64,000 nucleotides of DNA, taken from Cyclobacteriaceae bacterium (GTDB lineage Bacteria; Bacteroidota; Bacteroidia; Cytophagales; Cyclobacteriaceae). The stretch lies in the NCBI GenBank assembly GCA_026129485.1, contig JAHCHY010000006.1, forward strand, positions 124,001 to 188,000. Reading direction: 5' to 3'. Every line of letters begins with the position of its first letter. The first letter of the stretch is position 1. The position numbers were made by a program, and so were the translations under genes. Below, in pieces: positions 1 to 9,355 of this stretch. Below the pieces are notes generated by a model. The model was not told the origin of the DNA and did no database searches. It saw nothing but the letters and a program-made list of their open reading frames with translations.

Positions 1-1147
1 CTGGTTTTCCATCGATAACCATCACATCGATTTGCTGGTAGATGTAGCTGAGCGCTGGTACACCTTCCCGGTTCCCATCTTCGAATTATCAGACCGCAAC
101 TTTAACGAGTGGTGGCAAAATTACAACCACGATTTCAGGCGGGTGAATTATGGCGTAAGGTTGTACCAGTATAATTCCCGCGGGCGTAACGAAACCTTGC
201 GGCTTACTGCGCAGTTCGGCTTTACAAGGCGCTTCGAGCTAACTTATCGGATTCCTTACATCGATCAGAAACAAAAGCACGGGCTGATCTTTGATTTTAA
301 CTACATCGAACCACGCAACATGGCCTACTTTACGGACGATCATAAGCTCGTATTCAGAAAAGATACCCGGCCATTACAAGCTTCTTTCCAATCGGGCATA
401 TCTTACACGTACCGGAAAAATTTCTACCAAACACACACCTTCCAGTATCACTACCAGGACAACAGGGTATCGGATTCAATCGTGCACTTTAACCCGAACT
501 ACTTTGGAGCAAACAGCACGCGGCAATCCTTCAGCAGCCTGCGGTATTTTTTTAATGCCGATCACCGCGATGTGTTTGCCTACCCGCTTAAGGGTTACCA
601 GTTCCTGGCTATGGCTTCAAAATCGGGCCTCGGCTTTGGCCGTGTAAACCTGTGGGAGTTAAGCGCCAGCTATGCCCGGTTCCTTGACCTGGATAAAGGT
701 TATTACCTGTCTAATTACTCTGCTTTCTATTTAAGCTCACCCGATAACCAACCGTACAACCTGTATAGCGCGCTGGGTTACCGCAGGCAGCTTGTAAAAG
801 GATATGAAGTTTATGTAATTGAAGGCCCCCGCTATGTGTTAAACAAAACCACGCTTCGCAAAAAAATCTTTTCACGAACCTGGCAATTAGATAATGTTTC
901 CATTGAGCAATTCAGGCACTTTCCGCTGGCTATTTACCTGAAAGGGTACCTCGACCTGGGCTACGTAGAAAATTACCCTTACTATGAACAGCTTGGTATA
1001 AACTCAAGATTATCGAACCGGTTGCTGGCGGGCACCGGAACAGGATTGGATATTGTAACCGCTTACGATGCCATATTGCGTTTAGAGTACACGTTTACAC
1101 GCGAAAAAACACATGGCTTCTTTCTGCACATGAAGAAAGAGTTCTGA
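1..1147 (+). CDS. BamA/TamA-family outer membrane beta-barrel protein (5' end cut)
   Basis: The reading frame is open from base 2, so the N-terminal part, where POTRA domains would lie, is outside the window. What remains (about 381 residues) is rich in alternating aromatic/polar strands and ends in KKEF, a C-terminal Phe typical of outer-membrane barrels. The stretch with ERWYTFPVP and the later NYG strand resembles the start of a BamA/TamA (Omp85) barrel in Bacteroidetes. The inferred role is assembly or translocation of outer-membrane or secreted proteins. The stop is TGA at 1145-1147, 4 bp before the convergent stop of the next gene. Family assignment is by pattern only; another Omp85-type porter is possible. 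Confidence 0.7.
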   Translation, partial: WFSIDNHHIDLLVDVAERWYTFPVPIFELSDRNFNEWWQNYNHDFRRVNYGVRLYQYNSRGRNETLRLTAQFGFTRRFELTYRIPYIDQKQKHGLIFDFNYIEPRNMAYFTDDHKLVFRKDTRPLQASFQSGISYTYRKNFYQTHTFQYHYQDNRVSDSIVHFNPNYFGANSTRQSFSSLRYFFNADHRDVFAYPLKGYQFLAMASKSGLGFGRVNLWELSASYARFLDLDKGYYLSNYSAFYLSSPDNQPYNLYSALGYRRQLVKGYEVYVIEGPRYVLNKTTLRKKIFSRTWQLDNVSIEQFRHFPLAIYLKGYLDLGYVENYPYYEQLGINSRLSNRLLAGTGTGLDIVTAYDAILRLEYTFTREKTHGFFLHMKKEF

Positions 1148-1151
1148 TGAA

Positions 1152-1811
1152 TCAATAGCGTTTATAAACTTTCTTTTTCCCCTTTTCAAACCGGTACCAG
1201 GTTCCCACCTCGCGTCCCTGACTATAATCCCCGATAAATTCAAGCTCACCGGTATCCGTATAAAACTTCCATTCTCCATCTTCCTTGCCTTGCAGATAGC
1301 TGCCTTCCTGGATCAGAACCCCCGATTCATTATATACCCGTATAGGGCCTTCCGGTACACCAAACTCGTAATGCACAATTCGTTCAACTTTTCCATTCTC
1401 AAAATAATGAATCCACTTACCGGTATATTCACTTTGCGCATACTTGCCTTTACGGTGCAGCTTACCCGATGGATGATAGTACCAGGCTGAATCAACCAAT
1501 GCACCCGCCAGCCAGCTCTCTTTTCCCTGGAGCTTACCGGTTGGGTAGTAATAAATCACCTCACCGTTTAGAAATCCATCAGAAAAATTTTCAACAGCGC
1601 TTTGCTGTCCGTTCGGGTAGTAATACGTCCATTGTCCTGTTTTAAGCTCGTTTTGTTTAAAGCCGAAAGCTTTTAACTCACCTGTAGCGTAGTATTCTTT
1701 TATCTCCTGCGCATGGGCTTGCGTTTTTACCAGCAAAAAAATCACAAAAAAAAGTATCTTAGGTACGTAAACCCCGCCCGGTGAGCCGACTGCTGATCTT
1801 GCTTTTTTCAT
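1152..1811 (-). CDS. Secreted YwqK/MORN-like repeat protein
   Basis: This protein of about 219 aa has a hydrophobic signal segment (ILFFVIFLLV) followed by repeated units such as G-x-W-x-Y-Y-x-x-G-x, about 22-24 residues each. These are typical of the MORN-like 'toxin-antitoxin YwqK antitoxin' family that is common in Bacteroidetes envelope proteins. The name of the family should not be read as proof of a toxin-antitoxin role, and no toxin is adjacent. I chose ATG 1811 because it is the closest start that keeps the signal peptide; ATG 1817 is equally possible. Either start makes the gene overlap head-to-head by about 31 bp with the divergent gene that starts at GTG 1781. A TAnnTTTA-type -7 element on the minus strand lies at 1821-1828. 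Confidence 0.7.
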   Translation of the reverse strand: MKKARSAVGSPGGVYVPKILFFVIFLLVKTQAHAQEIKEYYATGELKAFGFKQNELKTGQWTYYYPNGQQSAVENFSDGFLNGEVIYYYPTGKLQGKESWLAGALVDSAWYYHPSGKLHRKGKYAQSEYTGKWIHYFENGKVERIVHYEFGVPEGPIRVYNESGVLIQEGSYLQGKEDGEWKFYTDTGELEFIGDYSQGREVGTWYRFEKGKKKVYKRY

Positions 1812-2605
1812 TCGCATTTGTAAAGGTAATAAATGCGCAAAGCACATCCACACAAATGGGCGCCCGCGGCCTGGGTATGGGTAATGCAAGTACCGGCATT
1901 GCTTACGAATGGGGCTTATTTAACAATCCGGGCTCAATCGGGTTGCTTACCGAAACTACTGCAGCGGCAGCATATCACGCTCAAACCCGGTTAACCAATG
2001 CCAACCGGGCGGCTTTTGTTCTCAATTCACCCTTCCGGTTTGGTGTGGCTTCCGTTGGCACATTTCGTTTTGGCGATGATTTATATAATGAGCACCTGGT
2101 GAGTGCCGGCATGGCAAACAAATTCGGAATTACATCACTTGGATTAAAGGTTAACTACATTCAATACCAGGCGCAGGGATTTGATTCCCACAGGGCTATG
2201 ACACTTGATTTTGGCGGTATTACGCAGCTTACTGAAGCGATCTTTATTTCGGCCAGCATTAACAATCTTACGCAATCCAAAATTAAATCGGAGCACATTC
2301 AGGAATCGTTGCCTACGCGGCTTACTGCCGGGCTTACCTGTAAAGTAAACAGCAAGGTTCTTGTCGCCACAGAAATTGAGAAAGACCTGCTATATGCCGC
2401 TACCTGGCGCACCGGGCTTGAGTACGAGTTCAGAAACAAATTTTTTGCACGTACCGGCTTTAACCTTCAACCTTCCAGCGGTTTTTTCGGATTAGGTACA
2501 AAGCAAAAATCCATCCGGGCAGATTATGCCATTCAACTGAATGCATTAACCGGTGCAAGCCACCAGGCTTCCGTAACATACCAATTCAACCGCAAAAAAT
2601 CATGA
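1781..2605 (+). CDS. PorV/PorQ-like outer membrane beta-barrel protein
   Basis: 274 aa with a signal peptide that ends near VINAQ. It is followed by the motif MGARGLGMGNAS and an asparagine/proline turn (FNNPGSIG), the hallmark start of the PorV/PorQ (FadL-like) barrels of Bacteroidetes. In those proteins PorV acts as an outer-membrane shuttle for type IX secretion cargo; PorQ-like paralogues are less defined. The start is GTG, because no ATG precedes the signal peptide. The stop overlaps the next start (ATGA at 2602-2605), so it is co-translated with the HhH barrel gene. Whether it serves type IX secretion cannot be told from this window. Confidence 0.68.
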   Translation: MSRLLILLFSFAFVKVINAQSTSTQMGARGLGMGNASTGIAYEWGLFNNPGSIGLLTETTAAAAYHAQTRLTNANRAAFVLNSPFRFGVASVGTFRFGDDLYNEHLVSAGMANKFGITSLGLKVNYIQYQAQGFDSHRAMTLDFGGITQLTEAIFISASINNLTQSKIKSEHIQESLPTRLTAGLTCKVNSKVLVATEIEKDLLYAATWRTGLEYEFRNKFFARTGFNLQPSSGFFGLGTKQKSIRADYAIQLNALTGASHQASVTYQFNRKKS

Positions 2606-4653
2606 GAACAACATTGCTTGCGATTTCCATACTGGGTGCAGGCGTTTGTTTTTCGCAGGATATAGCGCGCAAGGAAGTTGACCTTGAACAATTAGTGGAT
2701 GAGCTGATGGCCGGGCAGGATGAAGATTTCAATTATGAGGAACTCTACGAAAATCTTGCGCTGCTGCTTTCGCACCGGGCAGATCTGAACTTAGTTACGG
2801 CTGAACAACTGCGAACGCTTTACATTTTAAACGAAGCCCAGGTACAAGCCATTCTCGATTACCGTAATGAAACCGGCCCGTTCGTTTCACTTTATGAATT
2901 GCAAGCTATTCCGCAAATAGACAGGCAAACGTTTGACCGGCTGATTCAATTCGTAACGGTTCCGGATCCGCAAAGCGGATTGAATAGATCTTTACTCATC
3001 AGGATTCTTAAGGAGCGGAACAACTACCTGATCTTGCGACATGATCGCACGCTGGAACGCAGACGGGGTTATAGCCCTGATGCGTCAGAAGCAAGCCGGT
3101 ACACCGGTTCACCCGATCGTTTTTACACACGTTTTCGCACCAGCCGCCCCGGAGATTTCAGCATAGGCTTTACTGCCGAGAAAGATGCCGGTGAAAAAAT
3201 TGAATGGGCGCCCGGCCGGAAACAATATGGGCCGGGCTTTCTCTCCTTTCATGCGCAGGTCATCAACAAGCATAAATTAAAGAACCTGGTAATGGGTGAT
3301 TACCAGGCCCAGTTCGGGCAAGGCCTGGTATTAGGTTCTGCATTCGGCATTGGAAAAAATGCCGAGGCTGTTGCTGCTATACGAAGAGCGAACATCGGCT
3401 TTCTCCCCTACACATCTGCCTACGAAGCCGGTTATTTCAGAGGTGTCGCTACAAGCTACCAGCTTTCACGATCAGTAACGCTAAACGGTTTTTTTTCTAC
3501 ACGCTGGCGCGATGGCAGCCTTCAGGCTGATTCAACCGGTGCGTGGGGTGTTTCATCGCTTGGCACCACCGGGCTGCATCGGATACGTGCTGAAATCGCC
3601 AACCAGAATAGTGTTCGCGAAAGCAATGCCGGAATAGTCCTCTCCTTTAAATACAAGCGGCTGGATGCGGGAACCATCCTTCACCACACCCGGTTCAGTG
3701 TTCCACTACAGCGCAATGCCACACCATATAATCAATTTTATTTCCAGGGCGACAGGAATACCAACGGCAGCATCTTTGTTAACTATGCCTACCGCAACGT
3801 ATCGGTATTTGGTGAAGCAGCTTACAGCTTTGCGCATGGCGCTGCTGCAATTGCCGGCAGCATCATGAGCCTTACACCGGCCCTTGATGTAGCCCTCCTT
3901 TACCGGAACTTCAGCAGGTCTTATTATACGTTTTACAGCAATGCCGTAAGTGAGAACTCCCTGCCACAAAACGAACAGGCGCTTTACTGGGGATGGAAAT
4001 ACACGTTCAATAAAAAATACTGGATCAGCGGCTACTTCGATTGGTTCCGGTTTAACTGGCTTCGGTACCGGGGTTACAGTCCTTCGGAAGGGCAGGAATG
4101 GCTGCTGCGGTTCAACTACAAACCTTCACGCCATGTAAGTTTCTTTGCACAAATGCGCGAAGAGCGCAAAATCAGAAACCAATCCGTTGAATCTAACCTC
4201 TATTCCACCGCCATAGGCACCAAGCGTAATTACTGGCTAAATGCCAGCTACCAGGCAACACCCGGGCTTTCATTACGAACCCGGGCCCAGTTCAGCAGCT
4301 ATGCGCTTACCGCCCCGCCAACACGGGGCATGGCGCTTATCCAGGACATAACTTTTCAGCGCAGAAAGTTTACGCTAAACGGCCGTTACGCCCTGTTTGA
4401 TACAGACGACTACGACAACCGTTTGTATGCTTTTGAAAAAGATGTATGGCTGGCCTTCTCATTTCCTGCTTATTATGGCGTAGGCGTAAGAAGCTATGTA
4501 CTGGTTCAATACAGCATTTCACCGGCAGCAGATATTTGGTTGCGATGGGCGCGCACTACCTATTCCAACACCGAAACCATTGGTTCGGGCAGCGAAACTA
4601 TTATCGGAAATACCCGAAATGATCTTAAATTTCAGGCCAGAATTCGACTTTAA
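2602..4653 (+). CDS. Helix-hairpin-helix protein with outer-membrane barrel
   Basis: 683 aa. After a signal peptide comes an acidic segment, then a ComEA-like helix-hairpin-helix region (about residues 55-115, with ADLNLVTAEQL and LYELQAIPQI). A long C-terminal portion of amphipathic strands ends in ARIRL, consistent with a barrel. This HhH-plus-barrel layout is widespread and uncharacterised in Bacteroidetes. In ComEA the HhH binds DNA, so a role in DNA binding or uptake at the outer membrane is conceivable but not shown. The 4-bp overlap with the preceding PorV-like gene suggests one transcription unit and perhaps one complex. Confidence 0.72.
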   Translation: MRTTLLAISILGAGVCFSQDIARKEVDLEQLVDELMAGQDEDFNYEELYENLALLLSHRADLNLVTAEQLRTLYILNEAQVQAILDYRNETGPFVSLYELQAIPQIDRQTFDRLIQFVTVPDPQSGLNRSLLIRILKERNNYLILRHDRTLERRRGYSPDASEASRYTGSPDRFYTRFRTSRPGDFSIGFTAEKDAGEKIEWAPGRKQYGPGFLSFHAQVINKHKLKNLVMGDYQAQFGQGLVLGSAFGIGKNAEAVAAIRRANIGFLPYTSAYEAGYFRGVATSYQLSRSVTLNGFFSTRWRDGSLQADSTGAWGVSSLGTTGLHRIRAEIANQNSVRESNAGIVLSFKYKRLDAGTILHHTRFSVPLQRNATPYNQFYFQGDRNTNGSIFVNYAYRNVSVFGEAAYSFAHGAAAIAGSIMSLTPALDVALLYRNFSRSYYTFYSNAVSENSLPQNEQALYWGWKYTFNKKYWISGYFDWFRFNWLRYRGYSPSEGQEWLLRFNYKPSRHVSFFAQMREERKIRNQSVESNLYSTAIGTKRNYWLNASYQATPGLSLRTRAQFSSYALTAPPTRGMALIQDITFQRRKFTLNGRYALFDTDDYDNRLYAFEKDVWLAFSFPAYYGVGVRSYVLVQYSISPAADIWLRWARTTYSNTETIGSGSETIIGNTRNDLKFQARIRL

Positions 4654-4664
4654 ACACACCCGGT

Positions 4665-4766
4665 ATGCACGCAGTTAAGCTGATAACCCCTGTTGTTTTC
4701 TTTATAATATGCGTGGGATTAGCCCTGTTTGTGTGGATTTTCTGGTACATTTTCAAAAAAAAATAA
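4665..4766 (+). CDS. Candidate 33-aa single-span membrane protein
   Basis: A small frame starts at ATG 4665, 11 bp after the stop of the HhH gene, and ends at TAA 4764. It encodes a short polar start, one hydrophobic helix of about 23 residues rich in Phe, Trp, Val and Ile, then WYIFKKK. The positive-inside tail and clean hydrophobic core look selected rather than random. It may be the last gene of the PorV-like/HhH operon. No family is recognised, and a chance frame cannot be excluded. Confidence 0.4.
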   Translation: MHAVKLITPVVFFIICVGLALFVWIFWYIFKKK

Positions 4767-4792
4767 CATCGACAGGATAAGTTTAACCCCGG

Positions 4793-4825
4793 TTTAGTCA
4801 TTTTATCCGGCTGCTGGTAGCTTTA
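4793..4825 (+). promoter_or_regulatory. Bacteroidetes-type promoter of the DUF2807 gene
   Basis: A TTTAG element at 4793 is followed about 20 bp later by TAGCTTTA (4818-4825). This matches the Bacteroidetes pattern -33 TTTG / -7 TAnnTTTG with one mismatch each. The start codon follows at 4891. Confidence 0.4.
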
Positions 4826-4890
4826 CCGAATTATCACTTCTGCAATCTGTAAAGCTTTGCAGTTTGGCAAACTATCTAACTAAGCTTAAG

Positions 4891-5637
4891 ATGAGAAAGA
4901 TCAACTTCATTTTCGCCATTATCCTCGTTTCGCTGGTGCTCCTGTCTGTGGCATCATTCACCTTTGCACAAACCACCAAAAAAACATTAGAGCTTCCCGA
5001 ATTCAAAAGCATTTACGTAAACTCAAACTACACGGTTTATGTAAAGCAAACCAACAAACAAGAGGTAACGGTGGAGGCCCTTACCGAAATCTGGGAGCTT
5101 ACCACGGTAAAAGTTGAAAATGGAGTTTTACTTATTAACGTAGAGCGTAAGCCTGATAATCCTAACAAAAGCATCTGGGCAAAAATCGATGATATTAAAA
5201 TCCGCCCGACCATGAAAATTATGGTGAGCGTAAAAAACCTGAACGAGCTGCAGGTAAACGGTGGCGGCAAAATTATCTCTGAAAACTCCATAGCGGCTGA
5301 TTACATCAGCCTGGCTGTGTCAGGCAGTGGCGCAATAGACCTGGATCTGAAAGGCAATAATGTAAAAACTGAAATCAGCGGCTCCGGTAACGTTACCCTG
5401 AAAGGCTATGCTGCGGCCAATGATATTGTGATGAGCGGCAGCGGGTCGCTGAACGGATTTTCATGCGAGCTGGAAAACGCCAAAGTAAAAATGAGCGGTT
5501 CCGGAATCTGCGAGCTTACTGCTTCAGCTTCTTTGGATGCTACCGTTTTGGGGAGCGGCACCATCAAACACAAAGGCAACACCAAAAACGTAACCAAAAA
5601 AGTTTACGGTTCGGGCAATGTAGACCGCGCGTACTGA
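4891..5637 (+). CDS. DUF2807 (head GIN domain) secreted protein
   Basis: 248 aa from ATG 4891; the upstream TTG at 4864 is less likely. There is a signal peptide (FAIILVSLVLL...FTFAQ), then a right-handed beta-helix-like fold built of repeated G-S-G-x-I/V/L units (SGSGAIDL, SGSGNVTL, SGSGSLNG, SGSGICEL, GSGTIKH). This is the DUF2807 'putative auto-transporter adhesin, head GIN' domain. The protein is probably periplasmic or cell-surface. The function of the family is unknown and the adhesin label is only a prediction. It is a monocistronic unit that converges on the reductase gene with only 13 bp between stops. Confidence 0.85.
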   Translation: MRKINFIFAIILVSLVLLSVASFTFAQTTKKTLELPEFKSIYVNSNYTVYVKQTNKQEVTVEALTEIWELTTVKVENGVLLINVERKPDNPNKSIWAKIDDIKIRPTMKIMVSVKNLNELQVNGGGKIISENSIAADYISLAVSGSGAIDLDLKGNNVKTEISGSGNVTLKGYAAANDIVMSGSGSLNGFSCELENAKVKMSGSGICELTASASLDATVLGSGTIKHKGNTKNVTKKVYGSGNVDRAY

Positions 5638-5650
5638 CCGGCTACTTTAC

Positions 5651-6778
5651 TTACCCGATTTCGATCACTACATCGTCTGACACCGGGTGGCCTACGCAGG
5701 TTAGCACATAACCTTCGGCACGTTCCGATTGTGATAAGCCTTCTTCTTCATCCAGCTTAACCTGGCCGCTTAATGCCCGGCCCCGGCAAGCTGTGCACAA
5801 GCCGCTCTGACAGGAGTACGGCAGATCTATCCCGTTATCCAAAGCTGTTTCGAGGATAGTACGATCGGGTTCGACCACAAACTTATATTCCTGGCCATCG
5901 TAACGCACTGTAACTTCATGCGCACGCGGCCCATCCCCTGCTGCCGGGGCAGCTTCTTTCTTGTTCTCCTTGTCGATGGTGCCTTGCACAAAGCTCTCTT
6001 TGAAAATCTTTCCGGCCGGTATGTGGCGTGCTTCCAGCAAGGTTTGCACGTTTTTCATCATCCCTTCGGGGCCACACATCAGGTACGTGGTGCTGTCCAT
6101 GCCCCAGTCCGGAATACGCTCCAGGATTTTAGCGAGCATATCGTGATTAAGCAACCCCGAATGCCCCTGCCAGTTTAAGGGTGCATTATCCAACACATGG
6201 ATTACATGAAGGCGGCCTTCATACTTTGTCTGCAATTCATCGAATGTATTTTTAAAAATGATGCTGTCGATATCGCGGTTGCAGTAAATGAGCGAACAGA
6301 TACTCTCAGGCTCTTCTACCAACGTTGTTTTTATGATCGACATCATGGGTGTAATGCCTGAGCCCCCGGCAAACAAAACAAGGTGCCGTTTATTCTCTTT
6401 TTTAAATTCGGTAGTAAACTGGCCCATTGGCTCCATCACCTTCAGCGTACTTCCGGCCTTTACATTGTCGGGCAACCAGTTGGACATAAGGCCGTCATCC
6501 ACACGCTTTACGGTTACCGACAAATCTGCATCCGTTACGGGCGAAGAATTAAGTGAATAGGCCCTGCGCACCTCTTTACCTGCAATGGTGGCGATGAGGG
6601 TAAGAAACTGGCCGGCCTTATACGAAATCTTTTTTTCCGGCTGCTCAAAAACAATGCTGATGGCATCTTTTGTTTCCTGCACCACCTGCTTTACACGCAG
6701 GTTGTGATAATGCGGGCCTGCCGGTGCAGGCGCCTCTTTTTTCTCACCCTTCTTAAATAAACCAAACGCCATGCTCAA
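5651..6778 (-). CDS. PaaE-like flavin reductase with 2Fe-2S ferredoxin domain
   Basis: 375 aa. From the N-terminus there is an FAD-binding barrel with RAYSLNSSP (flavin-binding RxYS), an NAD(P)-binding domain with GGSGITPMMS, then a linker rich in Lys/Glu/Ala. A plant-type 2Fe-2S domain follows with CQSGLCTAC and a distal VLTC. This order is that of PaaE, the reductase of phenylacetyl-CoA epoxidase, and of related ferredoxin-NADP reductases. No paaABCD genes are nearby, so the electron acceptor is unknown. Two in-frame ATGs exist (6778 and 6772). Confidence 0.85.
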   Translation of the reverse strand: MSMAFGLFKKGEKKEAPAPAGPHYHNLRVKQVVQETKDAISIVFEQPEKKISYKAGQFLTLIATIAGKEVRRAYSLNSSPVTDADLSVTVKRVDDGLMSNWLPDNVKAGSTLKVMEPMGQFTTEFKKENKRHLVLFAGGSGITPMMSIIKTTLVEEPESICSLIYCNRDIDSIIFKNTFDELQTKYEGRLHVIHVLDNAPLNWQGHSGLLNHDMLAKILERIPDWGMDSTTYLMCGPEGMMKNVQTLLEARHIPAGKIFKESFVQGTIDKENKKEAAPAAGDGPRAHEVTVRYDGQEYKFVVEPDRTILETALDNGIDLPYSCQSGLCTACRGRALSGQVKLDEEEGLSQSERAEGYVLTCVGHPVSDDVVIEIG

Positions 6779-6903
6779 TAAAAATTTCCTGCAAAGGTAG
6801 CATGATAGCGCGAATAATCCTTAACCTATGGGTTCACTTATCAGGATTCAGGCATACTAAGGCAAATCACACAGACACACACAGGACACATAGAAATGAC
6901 TCA

Positions 6904-9174
6904 TTATAAATTAAGCCAGTAGGTAAATTTGAATACCAAAGCACGATTTTTACTGCGCATATTTTCGGGCAGGTAATTTTCGGTATATACTACAAAAAAA
7001 TCACTGGCCGGCTTGTAACGCCATTGCAGGCGGGTGTTCAGGTTTACATTATCAGCCAGGTTGTTGTATTGAACAAACGTGGTCAGAAAAATCTTGTCGG
7101 TAAATGTCAGGTCTATCCGGGGCCCCACCAGCAATAATTTTTCTTTGCCATACCCTTCGGCCAGGCGCAAATCATTATAATCGAATCTTACCGCCACGCT
7201 GCCATAGGGCTGGTACCGGTAATTCATTTCACCGGTAACATTAAAGTTGCTGCCATTATAAAATCCGCCATACCGGGCTTCAAGCTGGTAATAAAAGAGC
7301 TTGCGCTGATCGGAACTGACCCTTACCCCTGTACCATCCCAGGTGTACTCTTCTCCTGCTTTAAATTCAATATATTTTTCAGCGTCAACGGGGTTAAAAG
7401 AATTGGTAAGCTGCTGGTAGGTCTGGTAGTAATAAAATACAAGCTCGGATGTATTCATAAAATTAAAACCATAACCCAGGCTAAAGGATTTATCCGTAAC
7501 CCTGCCACCCGGAATTACATTCATGCTTAATTCGGTGCCCACACCCATATTTACCAGGCGCTTTGTTTTCGGGAACATGATGTACTCGCCTCCGCCAAAA
7601 TAACTCTGCACACCCGGGTAAACATTACGACTGGGCACAAAGCCTGCTTCTGCATTGTAGTTCTTTTGCACAAAAGTATTACCCGCCAAAAAATTTACTT
7701 TGCGCTTGGTATAGCGAATAAAGCTGCCGCCCGACATACGCTTGCCTGTCATCATGGGCGAAAAGGAACCGGAGTAGTAGAAATTGGCTGTCCATGTGTT
7801 ATTGGCGCTGCGCATATCCAGGTCGGCCGTAAGCACCCGGTTATAGCGGCTGAACGCAGGAACGGTATCGTTCCCGGTAACCCGGTACTTTAACAAATCC
7901 TCGTGAAAATATTTTAAGGTATCGCGGTCGTTTACTTTTAATGATTCCTTGTTCACATACATGAAGGTAATGTTGCTTTGTTTCCAGAAGTTGCGTTGCA
8001 CGGCAGCTACACTATAATTCTGAGCGGGTAACCCGGCCGATAGCTTTTCTTTGGTATGCATGTTCAACGCGCTTATGCGCCACTGTTTGTTGATTGACCC
8101 GCTCAGGCGGGCGCCATACAGAATCGGCACGCGCGTTAAGCTGCCTGTACTGTCTTTTGCAATTCCAATCCGCCTCGAAAAAAACGGGCGCGCTTCCGGA
8201 AAGCCTGCCCCGGCAAACAAATCATTATTCTCGAGAAAAAATTGCCTGCGCTCCGGAAACTGAAATTCAAACCGGGTAAGATTAATAACCTGCCTGTCCA
8301 CCTCTACCTGCGAAAAATCAGGGTTAACCGTAAGGTCAAGATTCAGCGCGGGTGTAACCGCTATCTTGGCATCAAAGCCGACCTGCAAATCTGTATCGCG
8401 CGAAGCCGGCAGGGTTTCATTATCGCGATAAGCGCCACCCGCCACGTATGGAATAACCGAAACATTCCCTTTGCTTTTGGGTGGAAGCTCACTCCATACA
8501 AGCTGGCCGGAGTATGCAAAAGATGCCGGGATAAACTGAATGGGCGTGGCAATCCAGCTTGAAGAAAGGTTACGTTTCCGATCCCACCTTAAAAAAGTAA
8601 TGTTCCACTCTTCCATGCTTTTATAGCGAAAGCTCTTGAACGGAATAGCCAGCTCAGCCACCCATTTGTCTTTTGAGCGCACTACTTTCGAGTACCACTT
8701 GTTATCCCAGGTATCGTTGTAGCTGTCATCACCTGCGCCCCCGGTGGAGATCACGCCTTCGGCCTGTACTCCGTAAGGCGTAACCTGGAAGTAGAAGCCA
8801 TTGATGCGATCGTTGTACGGCCCTAAATAAATACCGATGTTATCCGTACGATCGAAATCAAAATCCCTTCTCAAAGATTGCATCAGGTCAGGTGTATCAT
8901 CATCATAACACACAAACGACACATACAGCATGTGCTCGTCAAACGCCAGCCTCGCCTCTGTCTGAAAAGGAGCCAGCGCGGTATCGTACGGGTAGTTCAT
9001 GTAAAAACCGGTTGCTACAGATGCGTCTTTCCAGGCTTCCTCATCCAGCTTGCCATCCAATACAATGGGCGAAGAAATTTTTTTGATGGGCAATTGCATG
9101 CCCGGTTTATTCTGGGCCGGCAAGGCAAAAGGTAACAAGACCAGGGCAGCAATACGAATAAGGCGGAAGTTCAT
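6904..9174 (-). CDS. DUF5916 protein with CBM9-like domain
   Basis: 756 aa with a signal peptide (ALVLLPFALPAQ). About residues 30-230 form a CBM9-like carbohydrate-binding domain (IVLDGKLDEEAW, then LYVSFVCYDD). The remainder is the DUF5916 region, which reads as an outer-membrane barrel (FARRQFFLENN-like stretch FPERRQFFLENNDLF, many alternating strands). This is a common Bacteroidetes secreted or outer-membrane protein whose role is unproven; sugar binding or hydrolysis is inferred. It stands alone on the minus strand. Confidence 0.85.
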   Translation of the reverse strand: MNFRLIRIAALVLLPFALPAQNKPGMQLPIKKISSPIVLDGKLDEEAWKDASVATGFYMNYPYDTALAPFQTEARLAFDEHMLYVSFVCYDDDTPDLMQSLRRDFDFDRTDNIGIYLGPYNDRINGFYFQVTPYGVQAEGVISTGGAGDDSYNDTWDNKWYSKVVRSKDKWVAELAIPFKSFRYKSMEEWNITFLRWDRKRNLSSSWIATPIQFIPASFAYSGQLVWSELPPKSKGNVSVIPYVAGGAYRDNETLPASRDTDLQVGFDAKIAVTPALNLDLTVNPDFSQVEVDRQVINLTRFEFQFPERRQFFLENNDLFAGAGFPEARPFFSRRIGIAKDSTGSLTRVPILYGARLSGSINKQWRISALNMHTKEKLSAGLPAQNYSVAAVQRNFWKQSNITFMYVNKESLKVNDRDTLKYFHEDLLKYRVTGNDTVPAFSRYNRVLTADLDMRSANNTWTANFYYSGSFSPMMTGKRMSGGSFIRYTKRKVNFLAGNTFVQKNYNAEAGFVPSRNVYPGVQSYFGGGEYIMFPKTKRLVNMGVGTELSMNVIPGGRVTDKSFSLGYGFNFMNTSELVFYYYQTYQQLTNSFNPVDAEKYIEFKAGEEYTWDGTGVRVSSDQRKLFYYQLEARYGGFYNGSNFNVTGEMNYRYQPYGSVAVRFDYNDLRLAEGYGKEKLLLVGPRIDLTFTDKIFLTTFVQYNNLADNVNLNTRLQWRYKPASDFFVVYTENYLPENMRSKNRALVFKFTYWLNL

Positions 9175-9355
9175 GCGGGTGTGTGAGGCAGGTACAGCCT
9201 GATACGGCTGCTGACGTGCTATGTTTCTGGTTTTTGACGAATGGTGTTAGATGCTTGTTAAACAGTAAAGCGACAAAAATCCTGAAAAATTTTTAAAAAA
9301 GAATGTAATAATCGGGTAGCTGATTGCATCTGAGCATTAAAAAACCAAAAAGCTT

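Noticed and set aside
1152-1811. A toxin-antitoxin system for the YwqK-like protein
   Set aside because: The family name is historical; the protein has a signal peptide and MORN-like repeats and no toxin gene is beside it.
5651-6778. Assigning the reductase as the PaaE of a phenylacetate pathway
   Set aside because: No other paa genes are nearby, so only a PaaE-like description is supported.
6904-9174. Several plus-strand frames inside the DUF5916 gene
   Set aside because: They are short antisense shadows with no signal, domain or conserved motif.
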